Part shown: positions 45,277-56,712 of the stretch, piece by piece
How the letters are laid out: every line of letters begins with the position of its first letter
How positions within the stretch are numbered: position 1 is the stretch's first letter
Source: Rhinopithecus roxellana
Lineage: Eukaryota > Chordata > Mammalia > Primates > Cercopithecidae
Assembly: GCF_007565055.1 (NCBI RefSeq)
Contig: NC_044556.1
Coordinates: forward strand, 135,259,808 to 135,323,807
Length of the DNA stretch: 64,000 nt
Direction of reading: 5' to 3'
Notes under the pieces: model-generated
What the model saw: only the letters and a program-made list of their open reading frames with translations
Told to the model about the DNA's origin: nothing
Databases searched by the model: none
Position numbers and translations under genes: made by a program

Positions 45277-46502
45277 GTAAATTTCTTCTTTTTAATTTTA
45301 CTCTTTTGGTTTAGAATTATGAGACTAAATATTCAGATTAAAAAATTTTTAAATTTACTTTGAAGAGGACTGTTTTGCATGCAAATATCTCTAGCTATAT
45401 CACTGGTTATGATTATAGAATTCTCTTAATATTACTATAAATTTAAGAAAGAGTTGGGTGAAATAAAAGTCTATGAAAACTATTGTGTAAATGACATTCA
45501 AATGTACATTTTTTATCTCAAGTGATTTGATTTTGGCACATGATTATAAGATGCATAACTTCATTGCATACGATAGTGAAGTAAGTTATGAGGCTAATTT
45601 AGAGATTTTGGATAAATTATTTTCACATATTACCCATGAAGAGAGTATGTATCTTACAGAATTGATATGGCTTTAAAACCATGTTTATTCACCAGTATGT
45701 GGTTATAGCTAGAGAAGTTGGGGAATGATGGTCAGAATAATGGAAATTATTATTCTTTAATTTCTGCACTTTTTGGATAAAAATTTCAGTGAAATTTTGG
45801 TGCAGAAAGTACTTGCTGCTAATAGGGGTAAATAAGTATACAAAGTTATAAACGTGCGATAAAACTTGGTAAGATCAAGGTTTCTCCAAAAATAAGAAGT
45901 TAAGGGAAAACAAGATAGCATTAAATATTATAAATAAAAGTTCTGCCTCCCAACAGTCTCAGTTAGTGTTTGCTAAAAACAAAAAACAAAAACAAAAAAA
46001 ATTCAACTCGCCTCTCTATTTTCTTCAGTTTTTCTTCTGAATCATCTCCTGTTTTTTGGTGATACTTTGCTTCTGTGTTATTCTCTGTTGAAGTATATTC
46101 TTGCACTAATTTCATATTATGTTGACTATCCCCTGCTACATTTTTTGAACTATTTTAAGGCCTTTTACACTGATATCCTTCTTTTTTAAAAATTTTAATT
46201 TCTAAAACACTATTTGACTTCAAACTAGTTACCTTTTGTTTAAGGGCACATTTTTTGGCCCTTGATATTATATTGATACGTAAGAGGGTAAAATATAAAA
46301 TGTTTTGTAGAAATCTCCCTGTTAATTCAACTCTAGAGAAGTTTCTGAAATTGGTGTGCAAATAGTGAAAGCCATAATACAGATGAAAAATTAGAGATAA
46401 TTTTATCATTGAGAAAGGCAGTTACAGCACACCATTACTGTAATTCCTGTTCCGTGGTTTGAATACATAGAAATGTATTAGCAATAAAAATAAAAGCAAG
46501 AA
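45277..46502 (+). other. SWT1 intron c3-c4, AT-rich part
   Basis: AT-rich, no repeat recognised with confidence. ORFs here are chance. Confidence 0.55.
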
Positions 46503-46573
46503 GGCGGTGCTTGCAGTGAGCGGAGATTGCGCCACTGCGTTCCAGCCTGGGGGACACAGCAAGACTCCGTCTC

Positions 46574-46600
<27 letters not shown>
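46503..46600 (+). mobile_element. Alu 3' end fragment, sense, with 27-A tail
   Basis: About 70 bases of the right monomer and a long pure A-run (46574-46600). It joins directly to a TA microsatellite. Confidence 0.88.
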
Positions 46601-46642
<42 letters not shown>

Positions 46643-46644
46643 TG
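46601..46644 (+). repeat. TA microsatellite
   Basis: About 22 TA/TG units after the Alu A-tail, a common origin for such arrays. Likely length-variable. Confidence 0.95.
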
Positions 46645-46652
46645 TGCAAGAA

Positions 46653-46780
46653 GCTGGGCACAGTGGGTCATACTTGTATTCCCAGCTCTTTGGGAGGCCG
46701 AGGTGGGAGGAAGACTTGAGGCCAGGAGTTTGAGACCAGCCTGGGCGATGTAGTGAGACCCCATCTCTACACACACACAT
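46653..46780 (+). mobile_element. Alu left-monomer fragment, sense
   Basis: Left monomer only, ending at 'catctctacacacacaca'. It borders the 3' end of the RPL22 pseudogene. Confidence 0.85.
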
Positions 46781-46784
46781 TGTT

Positions 46785-48753
46785 TTTTCCTTTTTTTATT
46801 TTTCAGCCCAGGATTAATTTTTTTTTTACAACTAAACTAAAAATTACTACATGGGAGCGTCAGTGCAACACACAAGTAAAATTTGTAAACTCAAGGCACA
46901 AACTTACAGTTAATGATCTTGGTGGGGAACATTGCCAAAGAGCTATTGATGCCTCAGTGAAGTTTAAAAGAAATTGCCTTCTCTGAAGGCAGAGAAGAAA
47001 TATGCAAGCAATTATGCTTCAAAGAAATTTGCACAGAAAGAGAAAATGCTAGAGCTGTTACCACAAGTGAAATTGTAAAGCCTCAGCATGTTCAACTCAA
47101 TCCACAAAGCACCAAATGTTAAATTGGAGCCAAGGTAGAATTTGAACATTGAATTTTCAGCTATGCAACTCTCAGAGCACAACAATTTCAGGTGTGGAAA
47201 CTAACTATAGGCAAGCTCTTTTAAAAACATGAATTTTATACACCGTAAATTCTAAAACAGAGCAGACACTTCTGCGTTATCGTTCAGATTTCTGAAGGGC
47301 ACCACAAGCCATCAGGGTCTCTTTCAAAGTCACTCACTGCAACAATTCTGTCTTCCTAACTTTGGTAGCTCCCTCTGGTGGTTCTCTAGCTTCTGCATGC
47401 ACTGAGGCACACCACTATTTGTACAATGATTTCTGACATTAAATCTAGTCATGGCCTAAGTAGCATGAAGCAACTGTTTCCTGGGCACCTCCTGTCTCCT
47501 TGGGATGGGAGGTTTCCCAGTCACTTCTTCATGCCACCCCATTCAGGAGAGCCTCCAGAGCTCTCGGCCTGAAGGGCCCCTAACTCTGGGCCCCACACAG
47601 GAGGCCACATCTGGAAGCTCTATTCCTCTGGCTCCCTCTGCTGGAAACCAAAGTGACAGTTGGTTGCAAAGACTTGTAGAAACAGATTATGTGTAAATTC
47701 ATTCTTGTACATATTTACTTAATTTAGAACCTGGGACTTTTCAGTCTCTCTCCAAACCTTTTATGGTGGGTGATGGACTATGCAGCAGTGCTGAAGGAGC
47801 ACAGTTTCTTTCTTTAGGAAGAAAAGGATTAGTATACATAATTGTGTACATCAAGACAAATTTGTAATAAAAAAATGAAAATAAGATGAAGGGCCCAGAA
47901 ACCTGCATTTTATTGACACCGTCATTTTCCACAGGGAATCTTAGACAGATGTCACCTGTTTTCTTTTAAGTAATGAGAGAAGCCCACTTGTATTCCTGAA
48001 TCATTTTTTTTGAGAAAAGCACCAGAGACAATTGACAGTCACACTTTTTAAAATAAAACAGTGACTACCTGCAGCCTACGTCTCCACACCCTTATCTACC
48101 TGCCCAGTGGTTGTCAGTTCCCTTGAAGTCACCATCTCCTTCTATTCTGGTATTACCATGAGAATTGAAATTTTCAAACAAACAAAAAAATCTAGTTACA
48201 AATGAGTGTGTGGCAGCCCAAATGAAGCCCTTTGACTGTGATTTCTAATTTTTTGTTCAATCCATACTGCAGAGATACAAGGATGAACCACCATTTTGGT
48301 TCCCAAGTTTTATTCAAGAACTCATATAAAATATTCCACGTAAATGAATTTTAATCCTCATCTTCCTCCTCTTGTTCGTCCTGGTTAATTTGGAAGTAAC
48401 GTAATTCATAACCCTTTTTGCTGTTAGCAGTTACGCACATCTAATCACGTAGATTGTTCTTCTTCAAATATTTCTTATTTCAAATACCTTTTAGGAAGAG
48501 GCATCTCGGAAGTCATGGTGATCTTGCCCTTGCTCCTTTTGATCACAGCCCCTCCACCGACATTCCTAACTTTTCTGTTCACTTTGATCCTCTCTTGCAA
48601 AAACTGCTCAAAATTGGCAGCATCCATGATTCCATCTTCCATGGGGTGGATGCAATCAAGAGGGAACTTTGGAACCTGCTTCTTTTTTTTTTGGCGCCCC
48701 TTTACCACAAGGTTTTTCATGGGTGCCATGGTGGCAGTGAAGGCAGAGAGGGC
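46785..48753 (-). pseudogene. RPL22P: RPL22 processed pseudogene
   Basis: The coding part is 48351-48729 on the minus strand. It starts MAPMKNLVVKGRQKKKKQVP, continues DGIMDAANFEQFLQERIKVN, and ends near RYFQINQDEQEEEDED and a TAA. The 379 nt are 8 fewer than the 387 of RPL22. A net 8-base deletion after KRYLK shifts the frame, and later stops are present. It has no introns. The long segment down to a T-rich patch near 46790 fits the length of the RPL22 3' UTR (inferred, not aligned). RPL22 is a 60S ribosomal protein. Antisense in the SWT1 c3-c4 intron; not translatable whole. Confidence 0.92.
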
Positions 48754-48956
48754 ATTTTTTTTTTTTTTTTTGAGACAGGGTCTCACTCTGTTGCCTAGGC
48801 TGGAGTGCAGTGGCACAATCTCGGCTCACTGCAGCCTCCAACTCCTGGGCTTAAGTGATCCTCCCACCTCAGCCTCCCAAGTAACTGGGACCACAGTCGC
48901 ATGCCACCACTGAACTTCAGCCTGGGTGATAGATTGAGACTCTGTCAAACAAGCAA
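48754..48956 (-). mobile_element. Alu, antisense joined to an inverted Alu tail
   Basis: 48754 to about 48904 is antisense Alu. From about 48905 ('actgaacttcagcctgggtg') to 48956 it is the sense Alu 3' end. The switch occurs at a shared 'gccac'. The T-run starts just upstream of the RPL22 pseudogene start. Confidence 0.88.
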
Positions 48957-49279
48957 AGACATACTTACATTCATGTGTGCATATATGATGGAAACTCAGG
49001 TGAAACTCTTATAAAAACCCTGTTTATGGTTTGCTCTTACATAATTAATTATTTGAGAAGTCACTTGTTAAGTGTATCACTCTTACTGGGCTGTAACCTA
49101 ATTAAGGGTAAAGACTCTATCTGCTGTGTCCTCTACTGCCTCTGGGGTGCCTGCCAGAGTGATGGCACTGAAAAGGCACAGATTTACTGATATAAATTAA
49201 TAGATTGTGTTTGATATTTTTCCCCTTTTTTTCTGACTACAAAGTAATATCTACTTTTATTAAGCAGGAAAACATAATT
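48957..49279 (+). other. Intron c3-c4, unique part
   Basis: Nothing recognised apart from a weak MIR-like 'gtgtatcactcttactggg' patch. Confidence 0.4.
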
Positions 49280-50230
49280 ATCACCTCTAGCTATTGCTGT
49301 TTCTAACATTTTAGCACCTTTCTCTCTGGTGTTTTTACTACGCTTGTTTAAGGTGTTGAGACCGTATTATATGTATAGATTTGTATCCTGCTTGTTTTTG
49401 ATTTTCAGTATGTTTTATGTCACAGAAGACTTTTCATAAACATCCTTTTAAAAAAACTATAGTATTCCATCATACGAATATATCACTTTTTAAAGTCATT
49501 TCCAAAATTTTAGCAGTTACTTTGTACCTGATTGTTTTGCTGTTATAAGTAATCCTGAATATTTTTTTCATTTCTGATTTTTTTCACCTTGGTATAAGTT
49601 TCTAAAATGGGAATTTCAGACGTAAAAAAATGACCATTTTTGGAATTTTTAGTTTATATTCAGATTTCTTTGTGGGACTCTTATGTTGTTTTACATTTCT
49701 ACCAGCAACATGTGAGAGTGTCCATTTTACAACCCCTTGTCAGTATTTGATGTTATTATAAGATCTTTGCTAATTTGGTAGAAGGCAATGGTATGGGCCA
49801 GCTGTGGTGGCTCACACCCAATCCAAGCACTTTGGGAGGCCGAGGTAGGCAGATCACGAGGTCAGATCGAGACCATCCTGGCCAACATGGTGAAACCCCG
49901 TCTCTACTAAAATACAAAAAACTAGCCTGGCGTGTTGGTGTGTGCCTGTAGTCCCAGCTACTTGGGAGGCTGAGGCAGTGGAATCGCTTGAACCTGGGAG
50001 GCAGAGGTTGCGGTAAGCCAAGATTGCACCACTGCACCCGGCCTAGTGACAAAGTGAGACTCTGTCTCAAAAAAAAAAAAAAAAAAAAAAAGAAGGAGAA
50101 AATGGTATGTTATTGTTATTATTAGCATGTCTGTGATTATTAGAGGAGTCAAACTTTTAAAAAATGTTTATTAGCCATTTTCTTTTATTAATTTTCTGTT
50201 TATGCCCTATTCTAGAATCTTAGTAGTTTT
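49280..50230 (-). mobile_element. Old L1 3' part (L1M-type), antisense, split by Alu
   Basis: 'catttctaccagcaacatgtgagagtgtcc' and 'aaatgggaatttcaga' are old-L1 3' end traits in antisense. It continues after the Alu at 49796-50091 with 'atggtatgttattg'. Confidence 0.65.
49796..50091 (+). mobile_element. Alu, sense
   Basis: Full-length Alu with a long A-tail. Flanks share aatggtatg. Confidence 0.92.
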
Positions 50231-50447
50231 TGACAAACTTTTTATTTACTAAGGCTAGTAAGCTTATTAACATATTATTTTGCTAGAAGTTAGTACATCT
50301 AACAAATACCATTTTCTAGTTCTTAACATTTTTATTAATTTTTAATATGCTAAGGTTTTAAAGTAAATAGTCACATATTATCAGTGTTTTCCTTTGTTAT
50401 TTCTCCCACTGTTTTTAAGTTTGGGAAGTTCTCTATTAAGAAATCAG

Positions 50448-50751
50448 GCTGGGCGTAGTGGCTCATGCCTATAGCCTCAGCACACTGGGGAGGCTAAGGT
50501 GGACAGATCGCTTGAGCCCAGGAGTTCGACCAGCCTGGGCAACATGGCAAAACCCTGTCTCTACATTAAAAAAAAAAACAAAAATTAGCCAGATGTGGTA
50601 GTGTTCACCTGTACAGCCCCAGCTACTCAGGGGGCTGAGGCGGGAGGATCTCTTGAGCCTGGTATGTTGAGTTTGGAGTGAGCCGAGATCGCACCACTGC
50701 ACTCCAGCCTGGGTGACAAAGTGAGATGCTGTCTCAAAAAAAGAAAAAGAG
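50448..50751 (+). mobile_element. Alu, sense (first of pair)
   Basis: Full-length diverged Alu. The flanking word agaaatc occurs before it, between the pair, and after the second Alu (51060), so the second Alu used the first one's target duplication. Confidence 0.9.
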
Positions 50752-50761
50752 AAATCGGATA

Positions 50762-51060
50762 GGCCGGGGTACAGTGGCTCACACCTGTAATCCCAGCGCC
50801 TTGGGAGGCCAAGGCAAGTGGATCTCTTGGGCCCAGGAGTTCGAGACCAGCCTGGGCAACATAGCAAAACTTTGTCGCTACAAAAAAATTACAAAATTAG
50901 CTAGGCATGGTGGCATGCTCCTGTAGTCCCAGTTACGTGGTAGTCTGGGAGGTAGGAGGATTGCCTGAGCCTGGGAGGTTGAAGCTGCAGTGAGCCATGT
51001 TTGCATCACTGCACTCTAGCCTAGGCAGCAGAGTGAGAACCTGTCTAAAAAAAAAAAAAA
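50762..51060 (+). mobile_element. Alu, sense (second of pair)
   Basis: Full-length Alu with an A-tail ending 340 bases before exon c4. It forms an inverted pair with the antisense Alu at 52222-52530, which lies just after c4. Confidence 0.9.
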
Positions 51061-51399
51061 GAAATCAAACATACATTCTGTTTTAACTCACTGATTTTTA
51101 AGGGTTTAATATGAAGTACAAAATTATTGTGATAATAATTATTTTACACTTAAATATTTAATCCATTTGGAATTTATGTTGTTTGATACTATTTAAAGTT
51201 GTAATTTTTTTTTGCAAATAGCAAACTAATTATTCTAACACCATTAAGCGAGTAATCCTTTCCACTTTATTCTTCATGTAGCTATTTCTTACTTTTTATG
51301 AAGCTTAATGTCAGCCCAATTCTGTTATTCTAACTAAAATGATAGTGTGTAACATTATGTATAATTATAATTAACCTAGGTTTCTGTGCTGCTTTACAG

Positions 51400-52141
51400 A
51401 TTGAGTGTAGAAATTGACACTCTCAGAAGGAGACCAAAAATCAGTTCTTCATCCCAAAGACCTGTTAAACTCCAAGAAGCATCATATTCAAATGATAATC
51501 AAATTATTTCACAGAGTCCTTCTTCAAATGGAACTAAAAAAGACATACATAAATGTGTAGACTTTAAACATAAAGATATCAAATTGACAAATGCTAGGAG
51601 CAAGCTTGACCATGGAATTAGAAGCCTTAGTAGTCCTAAGATTGCCAGTGATGTGAAACTTAAAGCCGAAGGCCAGGCAAGTGAAAATAAATGGTCTCAT
51701 TTACTTGTTCAGAGAGAGAAGATGAAAGAACTCAAGAAAGAAAGAAACAATAAATTTAGAGACAATTCTGAAAAATGTGTCTTAGAGAAATGGAAGAGAA
51801 ATCAATTTTCTCAGGATTATAACTCCAACAAGATAATGAAGGAACCCTTGGAATCTAGAAGACAGAAGATCAGTTTCAAAATCCCTATAAAATCTCGTGA
51901 CACCCTCCAGAAACTTGTAGAGGAAAATGTCTTCAATTTAGATTCTAACAAGTTGAAGACTAAGCAAGAAGAAAAAGAATACCTGGAAAGCTCCCAGGTT
52001 TCATTAAATGTAACTAGGCAGAAAACTGAACATTTACTTTCAGATTTCACATATAAGCGGACTGTTCATGAGTGGAAACGAAAACATCATTATGACCATC
52101 AAGAAAGTAATGATTCACATTCTAGTGAAAACCTAACCCAG
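51400..52141 (+). CDS. SWT1: SWT1 exon c4 (large N-terminal exon)
   Basis: 742-nt exon, phase 2-0, acceptor gctttacag, donor gtaagg. It encodes residues 75-322, from RLSVEIDTLRRRPKISSSSQ to ...NDSHSSENLTQ. It is rich in Lys, Ser, Glu and Gln, with several basic clusters (RRRPK, KWKRN, RRQK, HEWKRKHHYD) and no known fold, so probably disordered. It makes up over a third of the seen protein. The whole exon is open. The open frame extends a little on both sides into intron. Confidence 0.96.
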
Positions 52142-52221
52142 GTAAGGTGGTAAAAAATGAAGAATATAGGTTTTAACTGAGAGTTTATTAATATAGTTAA
52201 GTTTTTTCTATATTTCTATAT

Positions 52222-52530
52222 TTTTTCTTTTTTTGTTTTTTGTTTTTGAGACAGGGTCTCACTCTGTTGCCCAAGCTGGAGTGCAGTGGCACGATCCTGG
52301 CTTATTGCAGCCTTGACCTCCTGGGTTCAAGCAATCCTCCTGCCTCAGCCTCCCTAGTAGCTGGGACGATAGGCACATATCACCACACTGGGCTAACTTT
52401 GGTGTTTTTTGTAGAGATGAGGTTTCACCATGTTGCTTAGGCTGGTCTTGAACTCCTGGGCTGAAGCAGTTCACCCCTTGTCAGCCTCCCAAAGTGCAGG
52501 GATTACAGACGTGAGCCACTGCACATGGCC
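52222..52530 (-). mobile_element. Alu, antisense
   Basis: Full-length reverse Alu starting about 80 bases after exon c4. Confidence 0.92.
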
Positions 52531-53005
52531 TTTTTAGTTGTTTCTATTACTGATGGTAATCATAGATGGCTGATTCAAATTTATTCATGAAGATATATGT
52601 TGGTTCCTTTATTTTACTCTCTTTAATTCCAACTTTTTTAGACAGATATTTTGGCAGGTATCAAGGATTCATAATAGAAGGGATTGTGTAAAAATGTGGT
52701 GAGAAGCAGTTACAGATAGTCCTTTGAAAACATTGTATGCTGGAGAACACTCAGGGGACAATATCCTGAATAGTCTTTAAACAGATTATTTTTTTCAGTG
52801 TCACCATGTACCAGGTACTGCAATAAAATAGCTTGTAAGAGATAACACAGTCTGTTTCTAGGGACTGATTCAAGTGAAGAGAGACACAAGCAATTTCCTT
52901 AAATATGATAAGTAAAATACCTATCACTTAAGAGAATACACAGCAGGGGATTAATATAGCTTTAGTACATCATGAAAGAATTAGTTTAGAAAGGTATACT
53001 GGAAG
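52531..53005 (+). other. Intron c4-c5, unique part
   Basis: Nothing recognised. Confidence 0.5.
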
Positions 53006-53305
53006 GGACTGGGTACAGTGGCTCACGCCTGTAATTCCAGTGTTTTGGGAGGCCCAGGCAGGCAGATTGTCTGAGGCCGGGAATTCAAGACCAGCCTGGG
53101 CAACATACCGAGTCGGGTCTCTACAAAAAAATAAAAATTAGCTGGGTGTGGTGGTGTGAGTCTGTGGTCCCAGTTATCCAGGTGACTGAGGTGGGAGGAT
53201 CACTTGAGCCCAGGAGTTCAAGGTTATGGTGAGCCGATCGTGCAACTGCACTCCAACCTAGATGACAGAAAGAGACCTTGTCTCAAAAAAAAAAAAAAAA
53301 AAAAA
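53006..53305 (+). mobile_element. Alu, sense
   Basis: Full-length Alu with a 14-bp target duplication bearing one mismatch (AAAGGTATACTGGA at 52990-53003, AAAGGTTTACTGGA at 53303-53316). Confidence 0.94.
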
Positions 53306-53699
53306 GGTTTACTGGAGGCTAGAGGGAGTAACATTTAAACAGACCTAAAGAATGAGTAGAAGTTACTCAGGTGAAGGTGAAGGTGAAGTGAGGTAGAATG
53401 GGAGAAGCAGGGATGTTTTAGGCAGAGGGAGCTACATGAGCAGGGATCTAGGCTAGAAAGCTTGGCACATCTATTTTGCTTTAAAATTATGTAATGTAAT
53501 TGGCATTTATGGACTACTTTGAGAACCTAATCTCTATAATTTTGTTTCTATGGCAAATAAAGTTACTTATCTTCAAGAGAACTTTTAGAACTATGGAACC
53601 TTGGAACTTTAGAACTTCAGAAATTCTGATAGGTAGAGACCACTGATAAACAGGGATGGGTAAGCCTACCTGCTTTTAGGTGTTAAGACTGTGGACTGT

Positions 53700-53997
53700 G
53701 GCCAGGCCCGGTGGCTCACGCCTGTAATCCTAGCACTTTGGGAGGCCGAGGTGGGCACATTACAAGGTCAGGAGATTGAGACCATCCTGGCTAACACAGT
53801 GAAACCCATCTTTACTAAAAATACAAAAAATTAGCCAGGTGCGGTGGCGGGCGCCTGTAGTCCCAGCTACTTGGGAGGTTGAGGCAGAAGAATGGCGTGA
53901 ACCTGGGAGGTGGCGCTTGCAGTGAGCCGAGATTACGCCACTGCACTCCAGCCTGGGTGACAGAGCAAGACTCCGTCTCAAAAAAAAAAAAAAAAAA
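53700..53997 (+). mobile_element. AluY-like element, sense
   Basis: Full-length, with 'gtggcgggcgcctgtagtcc' and 'aatggcgtgaacctggg' as in AluY. Flanks gtggactg and gtggattg look like the target duplication. Confidence 0.92.
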
Positions 53998-54309
53998 GTG
54001 TGGATTGCAATGGTAAGCTATTTCTTATGAAAAATGGAGGAGTTATAACTAAGGAGGCCAGAAGAGCTTGGGGATGAGTATTTTTAGGTTAAGTGAACTG
54101 GAAGGGGCCCCAAGAGGGCAAGAATTGAGTTTGAATTGAGTTTGTTTTCACTGCTTTCTTAAAGGAAAAACCTCCAGTTTTTCTTCTTGTGTTATAACCA
54201 TTTCTCTAGAGTAGAATGAAAGAAAGGAACTTGAAGTTGCCAGTATGTTCAGTGATCATCATTGTGTCATTGTCTGGTTTTCCTGTTGTGCTATGCATCT
54301 AAGGAATAG
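53998..54309 (+). other. Intron c4-c5, unique part
   Basis: Unique, with a short direct repeat 'gaattgagttt' twice at about 54123-54145. Confidence 0.5.
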
Positions 54310-54407
54310 TATGAGAAATCTCTGCAGTGTGTCATGTAGTTTCTTTTGGTCTCTATGTAGAGTTACTACACAAACCAAAGGAGGTACATAGCAAGAATAT
54401 TAAGTTG
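54310..54407 (+). repeat. Left arm of a 98-bp inverted repeat
   Basis: The reverse complement of this stretch matches 56294-56391 with five mismatches and no gap (93 of 98). It is not part of any repeat family I recognise, so it is probably the parent sequence. Confidence 0.93.
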
Positions 54408-55721
54408 CAGAAGAAGCAGTTTTTGCATAACCACTTTCCAGTTATTGGAATTTAGACTCTTTAAAAACTGTTCTCTGATAGCAGTATTATCAGGCTTAAA
54501 GTCATTTAGACACAGAAACAGCAAGTAAATATTATCCTTATCTTGTGTATATTATCTTCAGCATATTATTGACAGCAGATAATCATCTTAATACCCTGTT
54601 TGTTTTTATGTTTTACCCACTAATTCCTCAATAGATAATTGTTTTCCTAAAATAGTGAGTGTACTTTACAAGGAAAATAATTGTATTTTCTGGATTTAGT
54701 AATTCTGTTATGCTTTCTAAAGAAAAAAAAAACTTCTTTTGTTTCTTAGGTTTTATAGTTCTTTGATACAGACCCCTCTCAAATTGCAAACCTCCCCCTC
54801 ATTGAAAATTAATGTCCTAGAGATTTATGGTTTATGGTCTACTTTTAAAAACATCACATTTAATTCTTACAAGACTGTAAAGTAGGAGTTCATTTATCAA
54901 ACATCTATTAAAGGTACCTATTATTTTTCTAGGTACTAGGGATTTAGAGATGAGTAAGATGATTGTTAGCCTCAGGAAGTTCCCAGGGAGGCAGACTAGT
55001 AAGTACAAAAATATGATTGTACTATAGTGAAGTAAATATCAGAGTCCTAAGAGCTGGGTGTGATGTTAGTACAAATCTGCGGGTGAATTAAAGAAGGGCT
55101 CACTAACGTGGTGGTTCTAAAGCCTCGTCTCGAAGGACATGTCAGGTGAGGACTAGAAGTGCTGTCCAGCTAGGGTAGAGGGCCAGTGTGTGTAATGGCA
55201 CGGAGTTGTAAAATTGCATGGAAGGAAGGTACATGAGCACATAGGTTGTCAGTATGACTAGAGTCAAGATGGGTAGAGAATCTGTAGGAAAGCAAGTTGG
55301 GAGAGAAAGCCAGGGTCTCTAGACAATGGATGATTTTGTATCATGGGAAAGATTGGTTTTTATCTCATGTCTTGTAGATGGAAGACAGCCACTGAACCAC
55401 AGTCAAGGAAATAATATAATTGTGTTTTCCATTTCTAATCACTTTGGTAGATAGAACCATTATTATCTTCGTTACCGTTTTCCCTTTTGTCATCCTCAGG
55501 AAAGGCTTTATCCCAACCTATGTATTTAATAAGGCATGGTGGGGGAGGCAAACAGTTAAATGCATGAACTTTTCTGGATTGTTTGGTGGTAGAAAATTCA
55601 TTGAAGTCACTGTAGGTGGCCCATGAACAGAGAAAGCAAAGGGTAATAGTAACCAAAGGAAGAGAGTAAAGAGATGTACAATGTCAAAAACCACAAGAAG
55701 TTCTGATAATAATCTCTGGCT
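54408..55721 (+). other. Spacer between inverted arms
   Basis: Unique intron, with an L2-like patch at about 54895-55000 ('ctattatttttctaggtac'). Confidence 0.5.
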
Positions 55722-55736
55722 TGTTTGGCACTTCTT

Positions 55737-55773
<37 letters not shown>

Positions 55774-56052
55774 GGAGTCTGGCTCTGTCACCCAGGCTGG
55801 AGTGCAGTGGCCAGATCTCAGCTCACTGCAAGCTCCGCCTCCCGGGTTCACGCCATTCTCCTGCCTCAGCCTCCTGAGTAGCTGGGACTACAGGCGCCCG
55901 CCACCTCGCCCAGCTAGTTTTTTGTATTTTTTTAGTAGAGACGGGGTTTCACTGTGTTAGCGAGGATGGTCTCGATCTCCTGACCTAGTGATCTGCCCGT
56001 CTCGGCCTCCCAAAGTGCTGGGATTACAGGCGTGAGCCACCGCGCCTGGCAC
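55737..56052 (-). mobile_element. Young AluY (Old World monkey type), antisense
   Basis: Full-length with a long T head and a 15-bp target duplication TGTTTGGCACTTCTT (55722-55736 and 56053-56067). Diagnostic words shared with the AluYR at 60910: 'gtggccagatctcagctcac' and 'agctagttttttgtat'. Confidence 0.95.
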
Positions 56053-56206
56053 TGTTTGGCACTTCTTAAAGAGAATTTTAAAGATCAGTAAGATTTAAAG
56101 TTATATGGAGAAGGGGATTCTGAATCTCAGGGTCATGAAATAGTAAAACTATGATAAGCCTATGTCTGTGAAGTGTGTGTTATTATATCATGTGAAGTTT
56201 GATGTT

Positions 56207-56281
56207 GGGTGGAAGCTGAATTCCCAGTAAAGCATTTAGCTGGAAAGTTAGGGTGGAAGCTGAATTCTCGGTAAAGCATTT
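56207..56281 (+). repeat. 31-bp direct repeat pair
   Basis: GGGTGGAAGCTGAATT... to ...AAAGCATTT occurs at 56207-56237 and 56251-56281 with two mismatches, period 44. It lies just before the inverted right arm. Confidence 0.92.
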
Positions 56282-56414
56282 CTACATATGATACAACTTA
56301 ATATTCTTGCTATGTACCTCTTTTGGTTTGTGTAGTAATTCTACATAGAGACCAAAAGAAACTATACGACACGCTGCAGAGATTTCTCATATGATGTACA
56401 TTTCTACATATGAT
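56277..56414 (-). repeat. Inverted 98-bp copy between 16-bp direct repeats
   Basis: The right arm (56294-56391) is an inverted copy of 54310-54407. It is flanked by the direct repeat CATTTCTACATATGAT at 56277-56292 and 56399-56414. This looks like a templated insertion with a duplicated target. Confidence 0.9.
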
Positions 56415-56423
56415 GTATGTTTG

Positions 56424-56712
56424 TGTGGGCACAGTGGCTTGTGCCTATAATCCCAGCACTTTGGGAGGCTGAGGTGGGCAGATCACTTGGGGTCAGGAGT
56501 TTGAGACCAGCTTGGCCAACATGGTGAAACTCTGTCTCTACTAAAAATACAAAAATTAGCCGGGTGTGATGGCAGGCACCTGTAGTCCCAGCTACTTGGG
56601 AGGCTGAGGCAGAAGAATCTTGAACCCAGGAGGTGGAGGTTGTAGTGACCTGAGATCATGCCACTACAGCCTGGGCAACAGAATGAGACTCTGTCTCTAA
56701 CAAAGAAAAGAA
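56424..56712 (+). mobile_element. Alu, sense
   Basis: Near full-length diverged Alu following the rearranged island. Confidence 0.9.

Noticed and set aside
48515..48913. A 132-codon plus-strand ORF
   Set aside because: Shadow of the RPL22 pseudogene and an Alu on the opposite strand.
51386..52153. A 255-codon single-exon gene
   Set aside because: It is SWT1 exon c4 with a few intron codons on each side. Splice sites at 51399/51400 and 52141/52142 and the protein match decide this.
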